The notes beneath the pieces were generated by a model. That model was not told the origin of the DNA. It saw only the letters and a program-made list of their open reading frames with translations, and searched no databases. A stretch of 64,000 bases of DNA from UBA830 sp038146925 (lineage in GTDB: Bacteria; Pseudomonadota; Alphaproteobacteria; MPNO01; UBA830). Made by a program: the position numbers and the translations under genes. Below, piece after piece: positions 25,270 to 33,862 of the stretch (its first letter is position 1; every line of letters starts with the position of its first letter). The stretch covers positions 620,001 through 684,000 of the forward strand of contig JAYQSP010000011.1 in assembly GCA_038146925.1 (NCBI GenBank). Direction: 5' to 3'.

Positions 25270-26981
25270 GCCTCGATCCGATCACGACGGAAGTCGTGCT
25301 CAGCCGCGTGCGGGAGACCACCGAAGCGATGGCGCACGCGCTGTTCCATTCCGGATATTCGCCGATCCTGCGCGAAAGCCAGGACGGCACTGCCGGGCTG
25401 ACCGACGCCGATGGCAAGGTCATCATGGTCGGCGGCGGCATCCAGTATCACTCGATGCTCTACACCAAATCGGTGGAAAGCCTGCTGGCGGCCTATCCGG
25501 GCGATGCGATGAAAGACGGCGACAGCTTCGTCTGCAACGACCCGTATCAGGCCGGCAACAGCCACGTGCCCGACATGGTGGTCGCAACGCCGGTGTTCTA
25601 CGAGGGACGCCGCATCGCCTTCGGTGTTTCCGTGGCGCACAAGGCCGATGTCGGCGGGTTGGTGCCGGGATCTTCCGGCGCCGCGTCGCGCGAGATTTTT
25701 CACGACGGGCTGCGTCTGCCGCCGGTCCGCTACTGGACATCGGGCGGTGTGGTGCCGGAGATCGAGAATATCATCCGCACCAACAGCCGGGTGCCGGATG
25801 TCGTGGTGGGGGATCTCCGTGGTCAGGTCGGCGCGACGCGGCTAGGCGCCGAGCGCCTGAAAGCCTTGTCGGACGAGTATGGCGTCGAGACGCTGGTTGG
25901 TGCGATGCAGAGCCTGCTGGACCGCACCCGCGACCGCATGTCGGCAGAAATAGCGGCCTGGCCCGACGGCGAAGCAGAGGCCGAAGGATTTATGGATCAC
26001 GACGGCGCGGATACGTCCAAACCAGTCAAAATCCATGTTCGCGCGGTCAAGAAGGGCGACCGGCTCACGATCGATTACTCAGAATCCGATCCGCAGACCA
26101 AGGGGCCGATCAATACGCCTGCCCAGACCTGCAAGGCGGTGACGGTGCTGGCGGCGATCGCCGCGTCCGATCCGACGATCCCGGTCAACAGCGGTGCGTT
26201 CGAGGCGCTCGACATCGTGCTGCCCGACGGCAGGGTCGTCAGCCCGACCTATCCCGCGACGGTGAACCACTACTTCCCGACCTCGCATCTGGCTTATGCC
26301 TGTGTCGTCGCGGCGCTTGGCAAGCTCAACCCGGCGCGGGCGGTGGCGCCGCCGGGACTCGGGAACGGGGCGATCGCCATCGGCTATGCGAAAGGACGGA
26401 ACGGCAAGCCCACCGTCCAGTACGAGCTGATGGTCACGTCGCTGGGCGGCACCGCCGAGCACGACGGGACGCCGATGATCATGGGGATGTGCCATTTCAC
26501 GCCGTCGACGCCGGTGGAAATCGTCGAGACCGAATATCCTATCCGCATCAGAAAATTCGATATCTGGGAGGACAGCGCCGGCGCCGGTCGGACGCGGGGC
26601 GGAATCGGTTTCGTCCGGGAATACGAGATGCTGTCCGACGTGATCCTGACGGCGCGCACCGCCAACCACGAACAGCCCGGCTGGGGCGTCGATGGCGGGG
26701 AAGGACCGCCAGTCTGCGTCACGTCGATCAATCCCGACGGCCCTGACGCCGTCGAACTGGCAGCGCTGGATACCCGGGAAGCGTCCGCCGGGACGATCGT
26801 CCGGCTGGCGCAGACCGGCGGCAGCGGGTACGGAGATCCGGCATCCCGCGACCCGGCGCGGGTTCTCGAAGATGTCAGGAACGGATATGTCTCTCCGGAC
26901 AGCGCAGCCGAAAAATACGGCGTGATCATCGTCGATGGCAAGATCGACGAGGCAGCGACCGAAGCGCGCCGGGGCGTCTGA
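25266..26981 (+). CDS. hyuB: Hydantoinase/oxoprolinase subunit B (HyuB-like)
   Basis: A 571-residue HyuB-type subunit, normal length for the family. Conserved blocks are LRESQDGTAGLTDADG, DSFVCNDPYQAGNSHVPDM, VSVAHKADVGGLVPGSS and the C-terminal GAGRTRGGIGFVREYE and GGSGYGDP. ATG 25266 overlaps the hyuA stop (ATGA), and equal expression of the pair is expected. HyuA and HyuB act as a complex in the cytoplasm. The operon also seems to hold the zinc alcohol dehydrogenase upstream. No N-carbamoylase or racemase is adjacent, so the cyclic amide is unidentified. Confidence 0.85.
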   Translation: MSLDPITTEVVLSRVRETTEAMAHALFHSGYSPILRESQDGTAGLTDADGKVIMVGGGIQYHSMLYTKSVESLLAAYPGDAMKDGDSFVCNDPYQAGNSHVPDMVVATPVFYEGRRIAFGVSVAHKADVGGLVPGSSGAASREIFHDGLRLPPVRYWTSGGVVPEIENIIRTNSRVPDVVVGDLRGQVGATRLGAERLKALSDEYGVETLVGAMQSLLDRTRDRMSAEIAAWPDGEAEAEGFMDHDGADTSKPVKIHVRAVKKGDRLTIDYSESDPQTKGPINTPAQTCKAVTVLAAIAASDPTIPVNSGAFEALDIVLPDGRVVSPTYPATVNHYFPTSHLAYACVVAALGKLNPARAVAPPGLGNGAIAIGYAKGRNGKPTVQYELMVTSLGGTAEHDGTPMIMGMCHFTPSTPVEIVETEYPIRIRKFDIWEDSAGAGRTRGGIGFVREYEMLSDVILTARTANHEQPGWGVDGGEGPPVCVTSINPDGPDAVELAALDTREASAGTIVRLAQTGGSGYGDPASRDPARVLEDVRNGYVSPDSAAEKYGVIIVDGKIDEAATEARRGV

Positions 26982-27080
26982 CGACGGCCATTCGTTGTAG
27001 TTTCAGACCGGCGGCAGAGCCGATTCCAATGTCGCCTCAATTCCGCTAAGTTCGCTCTGAACAAGACACGGAAATTTCAA

Positions 27081-28124
27081 GTGGCCGACACGGATACGCT
27101 GACCATCCGACGCCCCGACGACTGGCATTTGCATCTGCGCGACGGCGCCATGCTGGCGGCGGTTCTGCCCTTCACGGCGGAGGTCTTCGCCCGTGCCATC
27201 GTGATGCCCAACCTGACGCCGCCGGTGGTGACGGCCGTGGATGCCGCCGCCTATCGCGGCCGCATTCGGGACGCGCTCGGGCCCGGGTCGGCGTTCGAGC
27301 CTCTGATGACCGCCTATCTGACCGACGGCACCGATCCGGGCGAAATTTCGCGCGGTCATGCCGACGGCGTGTTCACCGCCGCGAAACTCTATCCCGCCGG
27401 GGCGACGACGAATTCTGACAACGGCGTGACCGATATCGCGAACATCTCCGGCGTACTGGCGCGCATGGAAGAGATCGGCATGCCGCTTCTGGTGCATGGG
27501 GAGGTCACCGACCCCGCGGTCGATATCTTCGACAGAGAGAAGGTTTTCATCGACCGGGTGCTGATCCCCACGCTGGAACGGTTTCCAGCGCTGAAGGTTG
27601 TGTTCGAGCACATTACGACGGCGGAAGGCGTGGCGTTCGTTCGTCAGGCGAATGCCAATGTCGGCGCCACGATCACGCCGCATCATCTGGTCATCAACCG
27701 CAATGCGCTCTTCGCGGGCGGTATGCGTCCGCACATGTTCTGCCTGCCGGTCGCCAAGCGGGAACGGCATCGCCTGGCCCTGCGCGCGGCGGCCACGTCG
27801 GGCGATGCGTCGTTTTTTCTCGGAACGGATTCGGCGCCGCACCCGGTTTCCGCCAAGGAAACCGATTGCGGTTGCGCCGGTATCTTCAACGCGCCGTCGG
27901 CGCTGGAAGTCTATGCGCAGGTATTCGACGAAGAAGGGGCGCTGGAGCGGCTGGAAGCCTTCGCGTCGCTCAACGGGCCGGCGTTTTACGGGCTGCCGGT
28001 CAACGAAAATACGGTAACGCTGACACGCGGTGAGCGGGGGATCGATGCGCGGCTCTCTGTCGGGAACGAGGAGATCCTGCCGTTCGACACCGGAAAGCCC
28101 GTTGGTTGGCGGATCGCGTCGTAG
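27081..28124 (+). CDS. pyrC: Dihydroorotase, class II
   Basis: A 347-residue class II (E. coli type) dihydroorotase, which closes N-carbamoylaspartate to dihydroorotate in pyrimidine synthesis. Two zinc ions are held by His16 and His18 (DWHLHLRD), the carboxylated Lys102 (AAKLYPAGATTNS), later His residues (EHITT, TPHHL) and Asp in LGTDSAPHP. The lysine has the same number as in E. coli PyrC. Start is GTG 27081; no strong ribosome binding site. Class II enzymes stand alone, unlike the PyrB-associated class I form. Confidence 0.95.
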   Translation: MADTDTLTIRRPDDWHLHLRDGAMLAAVLPFTAEVFARAIVMPNLTPPVVTAVDAAAYRGRIRDALGPGSAFEPLMTAYLTDGTDPGEISRGHADGVFTAAKLYPAGATTNSDNGVTDIANISGVLARMEEIGMPLLVHGEVTDPAVDIFDREKVFIDRVLIPTLERFPALKVVFEHITTAEGVAFVRQANANVGATITPHHLVINRNALFAGGMRPHMFCLPVAKRERHRLALRAAATSGDASFFLGTDSAPHPVSAKETDCGCAGIFNAPSALEVYAQVFDEEGALERLEAFASLNGPAFYGLPVNENTVTLTRGERGIDARLSVGNEEILPFDTGKPVGWRIAS

Positions 28125-28137
28125 ATAAAGGGCAACG

Positions 28138-28458
28138 CTAGCCTTCAGCGCATTCCGTGATTTTACCACCCGGATTTTCCAGGATCAGGAAACAGTCGTA
28201 GCGTTCCAGTGTCGGGCGGTTGCCCCAATGCGCTTCGGCGCGCTCGAGCCAGGCCGCGTCGTGTCCTTTGTCGGCGTCCTCCAGCGTTTCCCAGAGATAA
28301 ATGCCCTTGGTCGCCAGGCTGTCGGGATCGCGGACAAACATTTTGCGCACCAGACCCGGAAAATCGGTCCAGCGTTCGAACGTGCCGGCCGCGTCTGCGA
28401 CCATCTCGTCCCGGTCCATGCCGGGATGCCGGTCAAACGAAACGATTTCAGTGATCAT
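28138..28458 (-). CDS. Small dimeric alpha/beta-barrel protein, YdhR-like
   Basis: A 106-residue protein beginning MITEIVSFDRHPGMDRDEM, with FPGLVRKMFVRDP and GIYLWETLEDA, a pattern like YdhR/antibiotic-biosynthesis-monooxygenase folds. ATG 28458 has GAGGAG 8 bases upstream, which decides it against an open upstream frame to 28629. Function is unknown; members are often putative monooxygenases acting without cofactors. It converges with pyrC (13-base gap) and diverges from mmsA. Confidence 0.6.
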   Translation of the reverse strand: MITEIVSFDRHPGMDRDEMVADAAGTFERWTDFPGLVRKMFVRDPDSLATKGIYLWETLEDADKGHDAAWLERAEAHWGNRPTLERYDCFLILENPGGKITECAEG

Positions 28459-28597
28459 GGGGAAACTCCTCGGGTTGCACCGTATATCCCGATTGTAACC
28501 GTCGGATCCCGGGTGGCCAATCGGGCGGTGTATCTGGCGCGTCGCGTCTCGGTGGCGTAAACCTGTTTTGAATACGAATTGAACAGCGGAGGCCGCC

Positions 28598-30091
28598 ATG
28601 GCGAACCTGACACACTGGATTAACGGCAAACACGTCGAGGGAACATCGGGCCGTTTCGGCGATGTCTACAACCCCGCGACCGGCGAGGTTAAGTCGCAGG
28701 TGCCGCTGGCGTCGCAGGCCGAGCTGGTGGCGGCGGTCGAGGCGGCAAAAGCGGCATTCCCCGACTGGGCGGCGACTCCGCCGCTGACCCGCGCTCGGAT
28801 CATGTTCAAATACAAGACGCTGATCGAGGACAACGCCGACGAACTGGCCGCCATCATCACGGCCGAGCACGGCAAGGTGCTGTCGGATGCCCATGGCTCG
28901 CTGACCCGCGGGCTGGAGGTCGTCGAATTCGCCTGCGGCATTCCGCAGCTGTTGAAGGGTGAATATACCGAAGGGGTGGGGCGCGGCATCGATGCCTGGA
29001 CGACGCGCCAGCCGCTCGGCGTCTGCGCCGGCATCACGCCGTTCAATTTCCCCGCCATGGTGCCGATGTGGATGTATCCGATGGCCATCGCCTGCGGCAA
29101 CACCTTCATCCTGAAGCCGTCGGAGAAAGATCCGTCCTGCGCCCTGCGGCTGGCGGAACTGGCGACGGAAGCCGGTCTGCCCGACGGCGTGCTGAACGTC
29201 GTCAACGGCGACAAGGAAGCCGTCGACGCCATCCTCGCCCATCCCGATATCCCCGCGATCAGCTTCGTCGGCTCGACACCCATCGCCCGGTACATCTATT
29301 CGACCGGCGCCGCCAACGGCAAGCGCGTACAGGCGCTGGGCGGAGCCAAGAACCATATGGTCGTCATGCCCGACGCCGATCTCGATCAGGCGGCGGATGC
29401 GCTGATGGGGGCGGCTTACGGTTCGGCGGGCGAACGCTGCATGGCGATTTCCGTTGCTGTCGCCGTCGGCGATGCCGGCGACAGACTGATGAGCCTGCTG
29501 AAACCCAAGGTCGAGGCGCTGAAGATTGGGCCCGGAACCGATGACGCCATGGATATGGGCCCGCTGGTGAACGGCGATCACCTGAAAAAAGTCAAAGGCT
29601 ACGTCGATATCGGCGTCGAGGAAGGCGCTGATCTTGTCGTTGACGGCCGGGATTATTCGCTGCAGGGCTACGAGGAGGGCTTTTTCATCGGCGGCTGCCT
29701 GTTTGACAATGTCACCACCGACATGCGGATCTACAAGGAAGAAATTTTCGGACCGGTTCTGTCCGTCGTCCGCTCTCCTGATTTTGACAATGCGGTTCAG
29801 ATCATCAACGATCATGAGTTCGGCAATGGCGTGTCGATTTTCACGCGCGACGGCGACGCCGCGCGTGAATTTACCAACCGGATCGAGGTTGGGATGGTCG
29901 GCGTCAACGTGCCAATCCCAGTGCCGATGGCGTTCCATTCCTTCGGTGGCTGGAAAAACTCGCTGTTCGGCGATATCCACATGCACGGACCGGAAGGCGT
30001 GCGGTTCTATACGCGCCAGAAGGCGATCACGTCGCGCTGGCCGACCGGAATACGGTCGGGCGCAGAATTCACAATGCCGACGATGAAATAG
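28598..30091 (+). CDS. mmsA: Methylmalonate-semialdehyde dehydrogenase (CoA-acylating)
   Basis: A 497-residue aldehyde dehydrogenase of the CoA-acylating MmsA class. It converts methylmalonate or malonate semialdehyde to propionyl- or acetyl-CoA with CO2 release in valine and inositol catabolism. Visible motifs are the N-terminal THWINGKHVEG, GITPFNFPAMVPMWMYP, LKPSEKDPSCALR, LGGAKNHMVVMPDAD, and the nucleophile Cys281 in AGERCMAISVAVAVG. The absence of the usual general-base Glu at the GGAKN motif and the PMWM segment are class traits. No mmsB or isobutyryl-CoA genes adjoin; a hydroxyisobutyrate-dehydrogenase-like gene is at 53.8 kb. Confidence 0.93.
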   Translation: MANLTHWINGKHVEGTSGRFGDVYNPATGEVKSQVPLASQAELVAAVEAAKAAFPDWAATPPLTRARIMFKYKTLIEDNADELAAIITAEHGKVLSDAHGSLTRGLEVVEFACGIPQLLKGEYTEGVGRGIDAWTTRQPLGVCAGITPFNFPAMVPMWMYPMAIACGNTFILKPSEKDPSCALRLAELATEAGLPDGVLNVVNGDKEAVDAILAHPDIPAISFVGSTPIARYIYSTGAANGKRVQALGGAKNHMVVMPDADLDQAADALMGAAYGSAGERCMAISVAVAVGDAGDRLMSLLKPKVEALKIGPGTDDAMDMGPLVNGDHLKKVKGYVDIGVEEGADLVVDGRDYSLQGYEEGFFIGGCLFDNVTTDMRIYKEEIFGPVLSVVRSPDFDNAVQIINDHEFGNGVSIFTRDGDAAREFTNRIEVGMVGVNVPIPVPMAFHSFGGWKNSLFGDIHMHGPEGVRFYTRQKAITSRWPTGIRSGAEFTMPTMK

Positions 30092-30114
30092 GCCCTCATC
30101 CTGGGCTCTTGGTG

Positions 30115-31245
30115 TTATCGGGCCGGCGTGATCCGAAGGATCCGGCCATCGCTTTCGTCCAGCGCATACACCGCGCCGTCGGGGCCGACGGCAACGTCGC
30201 GGATCCGGTTGCCGATCGGCTGCAGAAGGCGTTCTTCGCGCACGACTTTATCGCCGTCGAGCTCCAGCCGTACGATGGCGCCTGCGCGCAGGCCGCCGAT
30301 CAGCAGATTGCCTTTCCAGGCGGGAAACAAGTCGGCGTTGTAGAACGTCATGCCGCCCGGAGCGATCACGGGCGTCCAAGTGGTCACCGGCGGGACGACG
30401 CCGTCCATTAACTTTTTGCCGTCGCCGATCTGTCCGCCCGAATATTCGATGCCATGGGACACCAGCGGCCAACCGTAATTCGCGCCCGCCGCCGGGATGT
30501 TGATTTCGTCGCCGCCGCGCGGGCCGTGTTCGATCGTCCACAGCTTGCCTGTAATGGGGTGGATATCCGCGCCTTGAATATTGCGGTGCCCGAACGACCA
30601 TATCTCCGGACGGGCATTGCTTTTGCCGACGAAGGGATTGTCATTCGGAATATCGCCGTCGACGGTCAGCCGCACCACCTTGCCGACGTGCCCGTTCAGA
30701 TCCTGCGCCAGATCGCGATTGCCGAGATCGCCCAGTGTGACGAACACATTACCGTCCGGGGCAACCAGCACGCGGGAGCCGAAATGCCGACCGCTGCCGA
30801 CCTTCGGCGACTGACGGAACAGCACTTTGACCTCGTCGAGCTGGCGGTCATCTGCCCGCAGCTTGCCTCGGAGCATGGCGGTATAGACCCGCCGGTCGGG
30901 TGACAGCTCGCTGTAGGTCAGGAATACGAGCCGGTTGCTCGAAAAATCGGGGTGTAGCATGACATCCAGCAGACCGCCCTGACCGATATAGCCAACCAGC
31001 GGGGTACCGAGGATGGGTTTGGATTTGGTGCCATCCTTGCCAACGATACGCAGGTTCCCGACTTTTTCGGTGACGATCATGCGCTTGTCGGGTAGGAAGT
31101 CTATACCCCACGGGCTTCGCAGACCTTTGGCCACAGTTTCAACTTTGATCTTGCCGTGTAGCGTGTCAAACGTTTCTGCCGCATCAGCCGAACCCGCCGA
31201 CAGACCTACAACCGAGAAAAGTACCAATACCGCCGTCCATTTCAT
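30115..31245 (-). CDS. Exported PQQ-dependent sugar dehydrogenase (Asd/Yli family)
   Basis: A 376-residue exported beta-propeller. A signal peptide occupies residues 1-22 (hydrophobic VLVLFSVVGLSAGSADA). The soluble aldose-dehydrogenase family motifs follow: SPWGIDFLPDKRMIVTEK, GQGGLLDVMLHPDF, HFGSRVLVAPDG with the catalytic-type His, GHRNIQGADIHP, and EHGPRGGDEINI. It should oxidise aldoses in the periplasm with PQQ, though many members have no known substrate. ATG 31245 follows GGAGG by 8 bases; an upstream ATG at 31275 is less likely. Confidence 0.85.
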   Translation of the reverse strand: MKWTAVLVLFSVVGLSAGSADAAETFDTLHGKIKVETVAKGLRSPWGIDFLPDKRMIVTEKVGNLRIVGKDGTKSKPILGTPLVGYIGQGGLLDVMLHPDFSSNRLVFLTYSELSPDRRVYTAMLRGKLRADDRQLDEVKVLFRQSPKVGSGRHFGSRVLVAPDGNVFVTLGDLGNRDLAQDLNGHVGKVVRLTVDGDIPNDNPFVGKSNARPEIWSFGHRNIQGADIHPITGKLWTIEHGPRGGDEINIPAAGANYGWPLVSHGIEYSGGQIGDGKKLMDGVVPPVTTWTPVIAPGGMTFYNADLFPAWKGNLLIGGLRAGAIVRLELDGDKVVREERLLQPIGNRIRDVAVGPDGAVYALDESDGRILRITPAR

Positions 31246-31348
31246 TAGTGTCTTCCTCCGCCGGGCAAAAACCACGTATCATATACGCATGTTTCTCGCA
31301 TCCGGTGCCGTTTTGGGACGCCACAACTTTATCTAGGAGGCCTGATCC

Positions 31349-31645
31349 ATGAATGCCATCGTTCTGCACGTCGAGCTGACCCTTCATCCCGAGCACCGGG
31401 ACGCATATCTCGCCCGCGCGCAAGAGCACCGGGAAAAGGTGAAGAATAACGAACCCGCCTGCCAGCGGTTCGAAATCTCCGTTGAAGACGAAAACCCGAA
31501 CCTTGTCAGGTTGTACGAGGTCTATGACGACGAAACCGCCGTCGAGCACCACATGCAGACGCCCTATATGAACGCCTATCGCGAAGTAACCGCGCCGATG
31601 ATCGCCAACCGGAAACTGACGCGCGCCATTATGGCGCATGACTGA
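31349..31645 (+). CDS. Antibiotic-biosynthesis-monooxygenase-type small protein
   Basis: A 98-residue ABM/LsrG-like ferredoxin-fold protein: VLHVELTLHPEHRDAYLARAQEH, divided between strand and helix, then CQRFEISVEDENPNLVRLYEVYDDE and HHMQTPYM. His and Arg/Tyr positions match ABM-type dimers. Members degrade or oxygenate small molecules without cofactors; many are uncharacterised. TAGGAGG stands 8-10 bases before the ATG. It is followed 15 bases later by an MDR oxidoreductase and may form an operon with it. Confidence 0.75.
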   Translation: MNAIVLHVELTLHPEHRDAYLARAQEHREKVKNNEPACQRFEISVEDENPNLVRLYEVYDDETAVEHHMQTPYMNAYREVTAPMIANRKLTRAIMAHD

Positions 31646-31660
31646 CCGGACCGGCCGGTG

Positions 31661-32677
31661 ATGCAACTGGACAACCGCTGCGTAATCCTTAACGCCCGGC
31701 CGGTCGGCGTGCCCGGACCGGAATTCTTCGATATCGAAATGCGACCCGTCCCCGATCTGCGCGACGGCGAGTTTCTGGTGCGGAACCGCTATCTGTCAGT
31801 CGATCCGGCGATGCGTGGCTGGGTGAACGATGCGCCTAATTATTCGCCGCCGGTCCCGGTCGGCGACGTGATGCGGGCGATCGCCGTCGGCGAGATCGTC
31901 GATAGCCGCAATTCCGATTTCGATGTCGGGGAATCCGTTTCCGGCACCTTCGGCTGGCAGGATTATGCTGTCAGCGACGGGTCGAACGTTATGCGGCGGC
32001 ATACCGAGCGGGACTCTTCGCCAAGCCTCGCGCTGGGTGTACTCGGGCTCAACGGGCTGACGGCCTATTTCGGTTTACTGGATCTGTGCGAACCGGGGCC
32101 AGGGCAAACCCTGGTCGTATCTACTGCTGCCGGGGCGGTCGGCTCCTGCGTCGGACAGATTGCGAAGATCAAGGGTTGCCGGACGGTCGGTATCGCCGGC
32201 GGCCCCGAAAAGAAGCGCCAGTGTCTCGAGAAATTCGGCTACGACCGTGCCATCGACTACAAAAACACCGATGATCTGGCGGCTGCCATAGCCGACGCCT
32301 GTCCGGACGGCGTCGACATGTATTTCGACAATACCTGCGGGCCGATCAGCGACGCCGTATTCCGGCAGCTGGCGCTGGGCGCGCGAATAACCGTGTGCGG
32401 TACGGCGAGCATTCAGGAATGGGAACCGCTGCCGGCCGGCCCCCGTGTGCACCGGCAGATTCTGGTTGCCCGCGCCCGCATGAGCGGACTTCTGGTTCAC
32501 GATTATGCCGAGCGGTTTGACGAAGCCATCGACCGCCTGTCCGGATGGCTGAAGACGGGTGAACTGACCAGCCGGGAACATGTGCTGGACGGCATGGAGC
32601 AGGCGCCGGGCGCCATCGGCATGCTGTATCGCGGTGAAAACGTCGGCAAGCTGTTGATCAGGCTGGCGGAAGACTGA
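31661..32677 (+). CDS. NADP-dependent MDR oxidoreductase (LTB4 dehydrogenase/CurA-like)
   Basis: A 338-residue zinc-free MDR enzyme of the leukotriene-B4-12-hydroxydehydrogenase/CurA group, which reduces alpha,beta-unsaturated carbonyls with NADPH. Motifs are YLSVDPAMRGWV, LGLNGLTAYFGLLD and the nucleotide loop STAAGAVGSCVGQIAKIKGC. The Lys/Tyr-rich ligand for the NADPH 2'-phosphate occurs as EKKRQCLEKFGYD. The start is ATG 31661 or the GTG directly before it. The neighbouring ABM protein suggests a small detoxification operon. Confidence 0.82.
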   Translation: MQLDNRCVILNARPVGVPGPEFFDIEMRPVPDLRDGEFLVRNRYLSVDPAMRGWVNDAPNYSPPVPVGDVMRAIAVGEIVDSRNSDFDVGESVSGTFGWQDYAVSDGSNVMRRHTERDSSPSLALGVLGLNGLTAYFGLLDLCEPGPGQTLVVSTAAGAVGSCVGQIAKIKGCRTVGIAGGPEKKRQCLEKFGYDRAIDYKNTDDLAAAIADACPDGVDMYFDNTCGPISDAVFRQLALGARITVCGTASIQEWEPLPAGPRVHRQILVARARMSGLLVHDYAERFDEAIDRLSGWLKTGELTSREHVLDGMEQAPGAIGMLYRGENVGKLLIRLAED

Positions 32678-32688
32678 TTTCCAGGTCG

Positions 32689-33282
32689 TCAGACCCCGGT
32701 CGCGAATTTCACCATGACGACCACGATCAGCACCTGAAATATGCCCTGCGACGCCAGCGTGACGAAATACGTCCGCATGATCCGCCGGACCTTTTCCGGG
32801 TCCGGGTTATCTTTCCGCATTTCCAGATAGGCCTTCAGATTGGCGGGAAGAAGAAGTCCCAGACCCTGGATCGCCAGAATGGCTGCAATCGAGAGCGCCG
32901 CGACGACCCACCAGAATTCCGGATAGTCGAGATCGAGATAGCCCATCCGGACGGCCAGAAACCAGCCCGATGTCGGCGCCATGATCCCCAGCGTCTGCAT
33001 GATGAACAGCGTCTTCGGCAGCATCTTCAGCGAAAACGCCCGCCTCGCCTCGAAGGGCAGGCCACGTAGTACCGGGCCGACCACGAACCCGAACAGGATA
33101 TCCGCCCCTGTCAGGAGGATGCCACTCGCGACATGGACATAGCGCAGAAACCAGTTATTGCCCCAGACGATCGCAACGACCATCACCCCCAGGGCGAGAA
33201 ACACCCAGAAAAGATTCCGGAAATCGATGCCTTCCCATGCCCAGGAAGCCGTTTTCGTCGCTTCTTGCATCGTTTTTCCCAC
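32689..33282 (-). CDS. Integral membrane protein of unknown function
   Basis: A 197-residue inner-membrane protein with about five hydrophobic segments: residues 24-42 (NLFWVFLALGVMVVAIVW), 48-70, 90-108, 127-147 and 176-196. The second begins YVHVASGILLTGADILFGF; His50 and later Arg/Lys loops resemble the heme-b membrane domain type seen in DUF2269 and urate-oxidase-associated proteins, but I cannot assign a family firmly. It is monocistronic, converging with the MDR gene. Confidence 0.6.
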   Translation of the reverse strand: MGKTMQEATKTASWAWEGIDFRNLFWVFLALGVMVVAIVWGNNWFLRYVHVASGILLTGADILFGFVVGPVLRGLPFEARRAFSLKMLPKTLFIMQTLGIMAPTSGWFLAVRMGYLDLDYPEFWWVVAALSIAAILAIQGLGLLLPANLKAYLEMRKDNPDPEKVRRIMRTYFVTLASQGIFQVLIVVVMVKFATGV

Positions 33283-33565
33283 TCAAGTCGAGCCATACGG
33301 CATGGTATGAGGTTTTCCACTGGTTTTCCCGCAATTTTCCCCCGTTTTATCGCAGCGTCTGTGGGTAACTTGAAATTCGCGGTTGTTGCCGGATGGGCGC
33401 GGGTGCATTGTAATTCCTGTCAGCGCGATGGAACTCGCATTGATGGGTGGGTGGCCCACTAGGGATGAACGAGCCGGTTCTGGGGCGTTTGAGTTCATTC
33501 GGAAGGGGTCAGGCCGAAAGCCGGGGGCGGCTGAGGCCATTTTTTTTGCCCGGAATTCGAAACTG

Positions 33566-33847
33566 TCAGAGACGCGAAAGCAGCGCTTTTCGGAATGCGC
33601 GGTCGCGTTTCAGGTGCCATTCCCGGCTCATCGCTTCGCGCCGGGTCCGGTATTTTTCCGCGTAGAGCAATATCCAGTCGCGACCGCGGGTGGATTTGGC
33701 GCCTTTACCCGCGTTATGGGCATCCAGACGTGCGTCCATGTCTGTGGTCCAGCCAACATAGGTGCGCCATTTGCCGTCCCGGCAACTGCCGAGAACGTAT
33801 ACGTAGCCAGCAGTTGTGTCGGTGCAGGAAGAAGAAATCCCGGTCAA
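33566..33847 (-). CDS. GIY-YIG domain protein (UvrC-type endonuclease-like)
   Basis: A 93-residue single-domain GIY-YIG protein. The two signature strands appear as GYVYVLGSC and TYVGWT, followed by DMDARLDAHNAGKGAKSTRG with the catalytic-type Arg, and EWHLKRDR bearing the metal-binding Glu. The domain is shared by UvrC, homing endonucleases and the YhbQ/SLX1 family; small standalone members are poorly characterised. It is 15 bases downstream of the DapA-like gene, so it may be the last gene of that transcript. Confidence 0.8.
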   Translation of the reverse strand: MTGISSSCTDTTAGYVYVLGSCRDGKWRTYVGWTTDMDARLDAHNAGKGAKSTRGRDWILLYAEKYRTRREAMSREWHLKRDRAFRKALLSRL

Positions 33848-33862
33848 CCGGCCGAGGCCGTG

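Noticed and set aside
33522..33548. Terminator-like AGCCG/CGGCT hairpin followed by eight T on the plus strand
   Set aside because: No plus-strand gene ends before it; the preceding interval has no supported ORF. It may be a chance hairpin.
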